Below, one piece after another: positions 57,210-64,000 of a DNA stretch of 64,000 nt; positions within the stretch are counted from its first letter, which is position 1; each line of letters starts with the position of its first letter. Source of the DNA: Sulfuricurvum sp. GTDB taxonomy: Bacteria > Campylobacterota > Campylobacteria > Campylobacterales > Sulfurimonadaceae. The stretch lies in assembly GCA_024637295.1 (NCBI GenBank), contig JAGXFL010000009.1, positions 112,105 through 176,104 on the forward strand, written 5' to 3'. Both the position numbers and the translations under genes were made by a program. A model generated the notes under the pieces. That model saw only the letters and a program-made list of their open reading frames with translations. It ran no database searches and was not told the DNA's origin.

Positions 57210-59126
57210 ATGAGTAATGCAATGCGTCAAAAAATGGCCGATACGATCCGATTTTTAGCAGCTGATATGGTTCAGCAAGCAAATTCAGGTCATCCGGGTG
57301 CCCCTATGGGACTTGCGGATATCGCTGTTGTTTTGTCCGAGCATATGTCGCATAATCCAAAAGATCCGACATGGCTCAATCGTGATCGTCTTGTTTTTTC
57401 AGGCGGACATGGGACGGGGCTTATTTATTCATTGAATCATCTTTGGGGATACGGTTTGGAAATTGAGGATCTTAAACAATTTCGTCAATTAGACTCAAAA
57501 ACACCTGGGCATCCTGAATATCGTCACACAGCAGGTATTGAAATCACAACGGGTCCTTTGGGTCAGGGGATCGCCAATGCGGTTGGATTTGCGATGGCTT
57601 CCAAATATGTGGGGCACAAAGTAAATTCTGAAACTGCCGCATTGATTGATCACCGTGTTTATTGTTTGTGCGGTGATGGCGATTTAGAAGAGGGGATCAG
57701 TTATGAAGCATGTTCCATCGCAGGGCATATGAGCTTAGATAATTTGGTACTGATCTATGATTCTAACCGTATTACGATTGAAGGTTCTACTGAGCTTAGT
57801 TTGAGTGAAAATATCCGTGATCGTTTTGAATCTCAAAAATGGGCTGTATTAGAGATTGATGGACATAATTTCGATGAAATTGACGGCGCATTGACGCAGG
57901 CCAAAGCAATTGCACGACCTGTATTGATTATTGCCAATACGGTCATTGCGAAAGGTGCTGGAAAGCTGGAAGGCTCTCACCATGCACACGGTGCGCCATT
58001 AGGGCATGATGTAATCAAAGCTGCCAAGCGTGATGCTGGATTTGATCCTGAGGCTACTTTTACTGTAGATGCCGATGTGCTTGAGCGTTTTCGTTGCGCT
58101 ATCGAAAAAGGGGATTTGGCGCAGCGTGAATGGAATCATCGTCTAAAAGAACTTCCCTTGATGGAACAAAATGAAGCGTATGAACAGCTTCTCAATCCTG
58201 ACTTTAGCCGTATCCAATGGCCTGCGTTTGAAAAAGCGGATGCAACACGCAATACCAACGGGATTATTCTCAATGCGATTGCTAGAGCAATCCCTGGCTT
58301 TTTGGGTGGGTCTGCTGATTTGGCCCCATCGAATAAAACCGAGTTAACTAATATGGGAGAATTCCCTCAGGGAAAAAACATCCACTTCGGTATACGTGAG
58401 CATGCGATGGCATCGATTACGAATGCAATGGCATTGTACGGGCCATTACTCCCTTTTAGCGCTACGTTCTTTGTTTTTAGTGACTATTTGAAGCCTGCAG
58501 CGCGTATTGCCGCACTTGCCGGTATTCAGCAGTTTTTCATTTGGACGCATGACAGTATTGGTGTAGGTGAAGATGGTCCAACGCATCAGCCTATTGAGCA
58601 TTTGAGCCAATTTAGAGCGCTTCCGAACTTTTACGTCTATCGTCCGGCAGATGGGGCAGAGAATGTCAAAGCATGGCAAAAAGCACTCTCTATGAAAACA
58701 TCACCAAGTGCCTTTGTCTGTTCACGCCAAAATCTTCCGGTATTGTCAGCACCACTCAAAGGGGACGTTGAGAACGGCGGCTATTTGTTGAGCGAAGCAG
58801 CCAATGCAACCGTGACATTGATGGCATCTGGTTCTGAGGTTGCTTTGGCATTAGCAACGGCGGAGGAATTGGCCCAACGTGGTGTGATGGCAAACGTTGT
58901 GAGCGTGCCGTGTTACGACCTCTTGATCGAACAATCTCAAAGCTACATTGATTCAATCATCAAACCTGATACAAAAAAAGTGGCGATAGAAGCGGCTCGC
59001 GGGCTGGAGTGGTATCGTTTTGCTGATAAAGTGATTGCTATGGATACGTTTGGTGCCAGCGCTCCTGCCGATCAGCTGTTTGAACATTTTGGATTTAGCG
59101 CTCAAGCCATCGCTTCACGCGTATAA
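57210..59126 (+). CDS. tkt: Transketolase
   Basis: Moves two-carbon units in the pentose phosphate and, if present, Calvin-type pathway. The 638-aa thiamine enzyme has NSGHPGAPMGLADI, SGGHGTGLIYSLNHLWGYGL, TGPLGQGIANAVGFAM, GDGDLEEGISYEA, SADLAPSNKTEL, HFGIREHAMASI, THDSIGVGEDGPTHQPIEHL and the C-terminal domain. Full length. It is co-directional with ispA. Confidence 0.97.
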   Translation: MSNAMRQKMADTIRFLAADMVQQANSGHPGAPMGLADIAVVLSEHMSHNPKDPTWLNRDRLVFSGGHGTGLIYSLNHLWGYGLEIEDLKQFRQLDSKTPGHPEYRHTAGIEITTGPLGQGIANAVGFAMASKYVGHKVNSETAALIDHRVYCLCGDGDLEEGISYEACSIAGHMSLDNLVLIYDSNRITIEGSTELSLSENIRDRFESQKWAVLEIDGHNFDEIDGALTQAKAIARPVLIIANTVIAKGAGKLEGSHHAHGAPLGHDVIKAAKRDAGFDPEATFTVDADVLERFRCAIEKGDLAQREWNHRLKELPLMEQNEAYEQLLNPDFSRIQWPAFEKADATRNTNGIILNAIARAIPGFLGGSADLAPSNKTELTNMGEFPQGKNIHFGIREHAMASITNAMALYGPLLPFSATFFVFSDYLKPAARIAALAGIQQFFIWTHDSIGVGEDGPTHQPIEHLSQFRALPNFYVYRPADGAENVKAWQKALSMKTSPSAFVCSRQNLPVLSAPLKGDVENGGYLLSEAANATVTLMASGSEVALALATAEELAQRGVMANVVSVPCYDLLIEQSQSYIDSIIKPDTKKVAIEAARGLEWYRFADKVIAMDTFGASAPADQLFEHFGFSAQAIASRV

Positions 59127-59129
59127 AAA

Positions 59130-59882
59130 ATGACCGATTCTCCTGAGTACTTAGAGAAAAAAGCTTTTTTTGATTCACTGATTACGTTGTATGGGCGCAA
59201 TGTTGCCGTAGAAGTTTTACGTGACGATACGATCCAAATACACAAATTGCACCTTTCCAAGAGCAATCGCAGCGATGAGACGATTGAAGAGATTCTTGCT
59301 CTGGCAGATATGCGTGGTGTAGAGATAAAATATCATACCAAAGAATCTCTTTCACGTATTTCCAAAAACAGCGCTCAGGATCAAGGGGTAGCGATCGATG
59401 TTTCATCAGCAAATTATCGCCATGTAAACTCTATTGCACAAGATTTTCCCAATGATTTTCGTTTTTTAGCACTGGATGGGATCAATAACCCTCAAAATCT
59501 TGGGATGATTGTCCGCTCTGCTGCTGCGAGTAGAATCGATGGAATTATTTTGCCACGTAAAAACAGCACCAAACTTTCACCCTTGGTGATGAAAGCTAGT
59601 GCTGGAACGCTTTTCAAAATTCCTATTTATTATTGCAATGATTTAGAAGAGATTTTACATCTCAATGAGACAGCGATTATTACCCTCTCTTCGCATGCTC
59701 CACGTGATATTCATTCATTGAAAATACCGCCTCGTGCTATTTTTGTATTGGGGAACGAAAGCGAAGGGGTGAGCGAAAAAGTAGAAGCAGCATCAACACA
59801 CAGTGTTTCAATCCCGATGTATCGAGGGGTTGAGTCGCTAAACGTTGCGGTGACCGCAGGAATCGTAAGTTTCCTTCCGTGA
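59130..59882 (+). CDS. SpoU/TrmH-family RNA 2'-O-methyltransferase
   Basis: A 250-aa RNA methyltransferase. Motif 1 is LDGINNPQNLGMIVRSAAAS, motif 2 VLGNESEGVSEKV and motif 3 GVESLNVAVTAGIVSF. The N-terminal ~100 residues (GRNVAVEVLRDDTIQIHKLH, DQGVAIDVSS) form an L30e-like RNA-binding domain as in RlmB/TrmH-like proteins. It is a second family member beside rlmB at 45.3 kb. Specific RNA target unknown. Confidence 0.88.
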   Translation: MTDSPEYLEKKAFFDSLITLYGRNVAVEVLRDDTIQIHKLHLSKSNRSDETIEEILALADMRGVEIKYHTKESLSRISKNSAQDQGVAIDVSSANYRHVNSIAQDFPNDFRFLALDGINNPQNLGMIVRSAAASRIDGIILPRKNSTKLSPLVMKASAGTLFKIPIYYCNDLEEILHLNETAIITLSSHAPRDIHSLKIPPRAIFVLGNESEGVSEKVEAASTHSVSIPMYRGVESLNVAVTAGIVSFLP

Positions 59883-59893
59883 GATAAAGCCGC

Positions 59894-60775
59894 ATGAAAT
59901 TTAATCGTGCCTACATCGAGATCACCAATGTGTGTGGATTAGCATGCAGTTTTTGCCTTCCAAAAGATCAGCCGACTCAGACTATGAGCCTCTCTTTTTT
60001 TGAATCAATCTTAAATCAGCTTTCAGACTACACACGTGACATCGCCTTGCATGTGATGGGAGATCCTATGGTGTTGTCCAATTTGAATGACTATCTGGAT
60101 ATTGCCTACGATAGAGGATTTTCAGTGATGATCACAACGAGTGGGTTTTATCTCGATGAGCATCGGCGTGCAATGACGTTTCATCCTGCTGTCAGACAAG
60201 TGAATATTTCACTAAACAGTTTTAATAAAAACAGTGTCTCTCGAAGTTTTGAAGCTTATATGGACAATATTTTGGCATTGTGTGATGAAAAGCTAAGTCA
60301 GTCGCGCGAATTTTTTATCAATTTACGTCTTTGGAACTTGGATGAGGCATACAGTGAAGAGGCGTTTAATGAACAGCTTTTTTTTCTCCTGGAAAAACAC
60401 TTTGGACTTGATTCAGGATTTATTCGTGGGTCACTTAGCGGTGAACGACAGTCCATACGTGTCGCGTCTAAGATATTGCTTCATTTTGATCGTTATTTTC
60501 AATGGCCGAGCTTGAATAATGAGGTGTCAGGAGATGGATATTGCCATGGCTTGAGTAAGCAAATTGCTATATTGGCTGATGGGCGTGTGGTACCGTGTTG
60601 CTTGGACGGCGATGGGATTCTTGAGTTAGGTAACCTACATGCAACAAATTTGGGTAAAATTCTAGCATCCCAACGTGCCCGCACGATTGTTTATGGTTTT
60701 AAAGAGGGAAAAGCGATTGAAGAGCTGTGCCAAAAGTGCAGCTATAAACAGCGATTTGATAAAGGAGTATCATGA
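59894..60775 (+). CDS. Radical SAM protein with SPASM-like C-terminus
   Basis: A 293-aa radical SAM protein. The [4Fe-4S]-AdoMet site is CGLACSFC. Four or more further cysteines near the end (YCHGLSKQ, VVPCCLDG, LCQKCSYKQ) are arranged like a SPASM/twitch auxiliary cluster. No peptide substrate gene is visible nearby. Its ATG is 11 bp after the methyltransferase stop and it overlaps corA by ATGA, so all three are in one transcript. Function is unknown; it may modify RNA, a peptide or a metabolite. Confidence 0.8.
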   Translation: MKFNRAYIEITNVCGLACSFCLPKDQPTQTMSLSFFESILNQLSDYTRDIALHVMGDPMVLSNLNDYLDIAYDRGFSVMITTSGFYLDEHRRAMTFHPAVRQVNISLNSFNKNSVSRSFEAYMDNILALCDEKLSQSREFFINLRLWNLDEAYSEEAFNEQLFFLLEKHFGLDSGFIRGSLSGERQSIRVASKILLHFDRYFQWPSLNNEVSGDGYCHGLSKQIAILADGRVVPCCLDGDGILELGNLHATNLGKILASQRARTIVYGFKEGKAIEELCQKCSYKQRFDKGVS

Positions 60776-61725
60776 TTAAATGTTTTGTTAAAAATGAGAA
60801 TGCCATTGCACTCATCGATACGATGTCTGATCTTGACGGAGATGTTATTGATCGAGTTATATGGATCGACATGCTCATGCCTACGCATGATGAGATTATT
60901 TTTATTGAAAATACATTTGGGATTAAGTTTCCTACAAAACAAGAAACGGAAGAGATTGAGATCAGTTCGCGTTACTGGGAAGAGAATGATAAGATTGAAA
61001 TCAATAGCTATTTTTTAATCAGCTCTAATCAACACTCTTTTAATGAAACAGTCTCTTTTATCCTTTATCGAGGGCTGTTGATTTCGATTCGTTATGCTTC
61101 ATTATATACGTTTGAAGAATTTAATCGTAAAGTCTACGCAACACCGCAACAATTTGACAGTGGTTATGACGTTTTTTGTAATCTTTTGGATATACGTATT
61201 GATGCGGATGCGGATATTATTGAAAAACTTTCTCGTGACATTGCTAGAATTCGTAAGCATGTCTTTACCGACTATAAAAATGATGACGAAGAGATCTTGG
61301 AAAAAATCTCTTCTTTTGAAGATTTAAATATGCAAATCAGAGAAAGTTTGACGGATAAACAACGTATCTTGAGCTCATTTTTAAAATCCGACAAATACAA
61401 ACCGTCGTTGAAAAATGATGTAACCATCATGCTCAAAGATATTAAATCCCTTGTGGATTACACCGATTTTAATTTTCAGCGACTCGATTACTTGCAAAAC
61501 GTGTTTGTGGGGCTTTTGAGTATTCAGCAAAACAAGGTTATTAAAATATTTACGATCGTCAATGTTATTTTCTTGCCGCCAACCTTGATCGCCAGTATCT
61601 ATGGGATGAATTTTCAGATAATGCCTGAATTGAATTGGGAATATGGTTATGGATTATCGGTATTTTTGATGATTTGTTCTTCCATCTTACCGATTTACAT
61701 TTTTAAACGAAAAGGGCTGATTTAA
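60772..61725 (+). CDS. corA: CorA-family divalent cation transporter
   Basis: A 317-aa CorA protein: a cytosolic alpha/beta domain, long helical region (DADIIEKLSRDIARIRKHVF), two C-terminal membrane helices separated by the selectivity motif YGMNF. The second membrane helix (GLSVFLMICSSILPIYIF) ends in basic FKRKGLI. Mg2+ is the usual substrate, but Co2+, Ni2+ or Zn2+ transport is possible. Overlaps the preceding radical SAM gene by 4 nt. Confidence 0.93.
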   Translation: MIKCFVKNENAIALIDTMSDLDGDVIDRVIWIDMLMPTHDEIIFIENTFGIKFPTKQETEEIEISSRYWEENDKIEINSYFLISSNQHSFNETVSFILYRGLLISIRYASLYTFEEFNRKVYATPQQFDSGYDVFCNLLDIRIDADADIIEKLSRDIARIRKHVFTDYKNDDEEILEKISSFEDLNMQIRESLTDKQRILSSFLKSDKYKPSLKNDVTIMLKDIKSLVDYTDFNFQRLDYLQNVFVGLLSIQQNKVIKIFTIVNVIFLPPTLIASIYGMNFQIMPELNWEYGYGLSVFLMICSSILPIYIFKRKGLI

Positions 61726-61787
61726 GAATCATCCTATGAGTACTGATATGGTACTATATGCAACTTAATAGTTAAAAGGATACACTT

Positions 61788-62936
61788 TTGGATAGGCGGA
61801 TACGCTACTTTATAGAAGACTACTGGGATATATTCACAGGAATTGCTTCCATGTTACTTGCTTTTTTCTTTCATGCTCAAGGCGATGGTGTTATGGCGAC
61901 ACTTTTCTCAGCCATAGGTATTGCTGCCCTTTCACTGACGGTTGCTGAGGTAGCTGATATTCTTTCTGAACGATTACATGAGCCTTATGGTAGTTTTGTA
62001 TTGACTTTTAGTGCCGTAGTCGTTGAGATTGTTTTACTTTATATGATTTTACTTGAAGTACGTCATAGTCCAGAAGTATTGGAAACGGTCAAGGGGGGAA
62101 TCATCTCTGCGGTGATTGTAGATCTGAATGTTCTTTTGGGACTCTCAGTCTTTTTAGGCGGCCTTGCGTTTAGCCAGCAGCAGCATAATAAAGAGACCTC
62201 CAGTGCTTACAGTACGGTCTTGTTTGTGGCCTCTTCCGCATTGTTGGTTCCTGGCTTGCTGAGTCATACGGAACATGGTTCGGAAGCATTGACACAAGTG
62301 AGCCATCTGATAGCGGGTTTATTAATGTTCTTTTATTTGATTATTTTTATTTTTCAAACGCAAACGCACACCCATTTTTTTAAAGCAACAGCACGTAGTC
62401 GTTTTTTTCGTTTAAAGCGAAAGCTTCAAGAAGAAGAGGGTGAGATTGATGAAAATGACTCGAGTGATTATATTTTTGAGCATTTAAGTACGGCGATTAA
62501 CTTTATTATTATCTTTGTATTGATCGGTGTTATTGCCCTAGGTGCGGAAATTTTTGCACAGCATGGTATTAAAGTAGCACGAGATTACGGCATTTCTGCT
62601 GGCTTGTCCGGACTCATTATTGCAATCATAAGTGTTTCACCGGAAATATTTACTGCAGTACGAGCAGCCCGTAATGATCAAATTCAGCGTGTTGTGAATA
62701 TTGCTATGGGTGCATCAACGGTTTCGATCATTATGACGGTTCCAATATTAATGCTTCTGGCTTATTTTTCAGGTATTAATCTGACACTGGATTTTAATCC
62801 GCTTCAAATCGGGGCACTTTTATTAACAATTCTACTGGTATGGAAAACAACAGAAGAGGGTGAGACCAATTATTTTGAAGGGGCCTCACATCTCATGTTC
62901 TTTATCAGTTATGCCATCATTGCCGCCTACTACTGA
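61788..62936 (+). CDS. ChaA-like Ca2+/H+ (cation/proton) antiporter
   Basis: A 382-aa membrane protein with about eleven helices and two inverted antiporter repeats: EVADILSERLHEPYGSFVLT with SAVVVEIVLL, and GLSGLIIAIISVSPEIFTAV with VNIAMGASTVSIIMTVP; the acidic EIVLL / PEIF residues are the alpha-repeat sites. A charged loop (KRKLQEEEGEIDENDSSD) lies between. Starts at TTG 61788 with AAAAGGA upstream. Closest to ChaA by pattern; ion not proven. Confidence 0.82.
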   Translation: MDRRIRYFIEDYWDIFTGIASMLLAFFFHAQGDGVMATLFSAIGIAALSLTVAEVADILSERLHEPYGSFVLTFSAVVVEIVLLYMILLEVRHSPEVLETVKGGIISAVIVDLNVLLGLSVFLGGLAFSQQQHNKETSSAYSTVLFVASSALLVPGLLSHTEHGSEALTQVSHLIAGLLMFFYLIIFIFQTQTHTHFFKATARSRFFRLKRKLQEEEGEIDENDSSDYIFEHLSTAINFIIIFVLIGVIALGAEIFAQHGIKVARDYGISAGLSGLIIAIISVSPEIFTAVRAARNDQIQRVVNIAMGASTVSIIMTVPILMLLAYFSGINLTLDFNPLQIGALLLTILLVWKTTEEGETNYFEGASHLMFFISYAIIAAYY

Positions 62937-62938
62937 TC

Positions 62939-63676
62939 ATGATTATTTTATTTGCACCAAGTGAAGGAAAACGTCCCGGGGGAACAGCCCCAAGTCTTAA
63001 TTCAGCTTCTTTAATGTTCCCTGATCTTTATACAAAACGTCTTGAAGTACTTTTAAAATATGAAAAGCTCATCACTCATGGAGATTATAGTGATCTCCAT
63101 GAGCTATTTGGCCTCAAAGATGAAAAAGAGTTCGCACGGTATAAAACTCCATTTGATACAGCACCAACCATGAAGGCCATAGAACGCTATGATGGGGTTG
63201 CCTATGATTATCTTGGATATGATGAACTAGGGGATATTGAGCGCTCCTACATAGATCACAACGTCATTATCTTCTCGAATCTATTCGGTCCTATCCGTGC
63301 CGGTGACTTTATCCCCGATTACAAACTTAAACAAGGTTCCTCAATCGATTCAATGGCACCTGAAAAGTTTTACAAAAAAAATTTCACAGCTTCATTAGAT
63401 GAATGGATAGGTGAAGATGAAGTTTTGGATCTGCGGGCAGGGTTCTACGATAAGTTTTACACACGAAATACTCCTGCGATGACTCTAAAGTTTTTAAAAG
63501 AGGGGAAAGTGGTCAGTCATTGGGCAAAGGCATACCGGGGGATCGTATTGCGCACTCTCGCAAAGAATCATATTGAGACATTGAATGATTTCAAGACGAT
63601 GAAGATTGATGGATTAGTGATTATTGATATGATACAAACAGATAAAAAACAGGAGATAGTTTACGCAATAGGATGA
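62939..63676 (+). CDS. yaaA: YaaA-family protein (peroxide stress response)
   Basis: A 245-aa DUF328 protein: it begins MIILFAPSEGKRPGG, has TKRLEVLLKYEKLI, RYDGVAYDYLGYDEL, the conserved HNVIIFSNLFGPIRAGDFIP and PDYKLKQGSSI, and ends as the family does. In E. coli YaaA lowers intracellular iron and protects DNA during peroxide stress. It starts 2 bp after the antiporter stop and is followed by the tRNA operon. Confidence 0.9.
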   Translation: MIILFAPSEGKRPGGTAPSLNSASLMFPDLYTKRLEVLLKYEKLITHGDYSDLHELFGLKDEKEFARYKTPFDTAPTMKAIERYDGVAYDYLGYDELGDIERSYIDHNVIIFSNLFGPIRAGDFIPDYKLKQGSSIDSMAPEKFYKKNFTASLDEWIGEDEVLDLRAGFYDKFYTRNTPAMTLKFLKEGKVVSHWAKAYRGIVLRTLAKNHIETLNDFKTMKIDGLVIIDMIQTDKKQEIVYAIG

Positions 63677-63690
63677 ATTGCGAATATCTC

Positions 63691-63719
63691 TTGACATTTA
63701 AAGAAAAAGGAACTATAAT
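63691..63719 (+). promoter_or_regulatory. Consensus sigma70 promoter of the tRNA operon
   Basis: TTGACA (63691-63696), exactly 17 bp, and TATAAT (63714-63719): both hexamers are perfect consensus. It lies 21 bp before the tRNA-Thr gene, as expected for a strong stable-RNA promoter. Confidence 0.9.
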
Positions 63720-63740
63720 TTCGGCTCCATTTCGTGCAAC

Positions 63741-63817
63741 GCCGGCATAGCTCAGTTGGCTAGAGCAGCTGATTTGTAATCAGCAGGCCCGGGGTTCAAA
63801 TCCTCGTGCCGGCACCA
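63741..63817 (+). tRNA. tRNA-Thr (anticodon TGT)
   Basis: 77 nt with encoded CCA. Acceptor GCCGGCA pairs with TGCCGGC; the anticodon arm is GCTGA-TTTGTAA-TCAGC with anticodon TGT; T-loop GGTTCAAATCC is canonical. Confidence 0.97.
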
Positions 63818-63870
63818 TGAACGAAATCGGAATGCATTACAATTATCAGTGTTAGACCAGATTAGGCCGT

Positions 63871-63956
<86 letters not shown>

Positions 63957-63959
63957 TCT

Positions 63960-64000
63960 GCGGGAATAGCTCAGTTGGCTAGAGCGTCAGCCTTCCAAGC
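63960..64000 (+). tRNA. tRNA-Gly (anticodon TCC), truncated by window edge
   Basis: The first 41 nt of a tRNA starting GCGGGAATAGCTCAG; the anticodon loop reads CTTCCAA, giving TCC. The 3' half lies beyond the window. Confidence 0.93.

Overview
The window looks like a chromosomal segment of a free-living Campylobacterota (Epsilonproteobacteria), most like the Sulfuricurvum/Sulfurimonas group. I infer this from the four-subunit PorGDAB pyruvate oxidoreductase, the Rieske / cytochrome b / di-heme cytochrome c1 operon, the rpmJ-rpsM-rpsK-rpsD-rpoA-rplQ order, the tRNA-Thr/Tyr/Gly cluster at the right edge, LuxS, and the style of the small periplasmic proteins. Most of the window is densely packed housekeeping sequence with many 1-4 nt start/stop overlaps. 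No gene-free stretch exceeds 300 bp. I found no CRISPR array, transposase, integrase, reverse transcriptase or rRNA.

Layout. 1-6.7 kb: a truncated LTA-synthase-like gene, a lipid A phosphoethanolamine transferase, a porin, a periplasmic alpha-carbonic anhydrase, an orphan peptide-type binding protein and a HAD phosphatase. 6.8-10 kb: porGDAB. 10-14.7 kb: an AI-2 kinase (LsrK) with a coupled 67-aa ORF, a convergent LsrG-like monooxygenase plus class II aldolase operon, then luxS with two small unknown genes. 14.7-17 kb: an AT-rich island with a HipA-like kinase and a divergent partner, separated by two large perfect palindromes. 17-18.2 kb: MnmC-like methyltransferase and hemerythrin. 18.2-23 kb: a translationally coupled operon of porin, FMN-binding protein and two 4-TM proteins, divergent from apbE across two Fur-like boxes, then riboflavin synthase. 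23-29 kb: diguanylate cyclase, Sel1 protein, mnmG. 29-32 kb: cytochrome bc1 and a c-type cytochrome. 32-40.6 kb: TonB receptor plus PepSY protein, then moaA, queE, an ORF6N stub, queD, moeA, rsmE.

40.6-44.1 kb is the most plastic segment. Two secreted paralogues share an N-terminal domain but end in different C-type-lectin-fold modules (DUF1566 and FGE-sulfatase). Both C-terminal ends have a codon pattern like the variable regions of diversity-generating retroelements. A MntA/HepT (MNT/HEPN) toxin-antitoxin pair sits between them, and its hepT stop codon lies inside the start of the second paralogue. 44-50 kb: rpmE, rsmI, rlmB, two unknown envelope genes, an aminotransferase and hom. 50-53 kb: ribosomal protein/rpoA operon. 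53-64 kb: nfu, murE, panD, ispA, tkt, an rRNA/tRNA methyltransferase, a radical SAM protein, corA, a ChaA-like antiporter, yaaA, and a tRNA operon with a perfect consensus promoter.

The candidates for undescribed biology are: (1) the luxS-linked AI-2 phosphorylation/breakdown cassette without an Lsr transporter; (2) the HipA-like / AbiEi-like divergent pair with twin palindromic operators; (3) the paired DGR-like variable proteins around a toxin-antitoxin module; and (4) the Fur-boxed extracytosolic flavin module. All function calls come from reading the sequence and from remembered family motifs; no database search was run.
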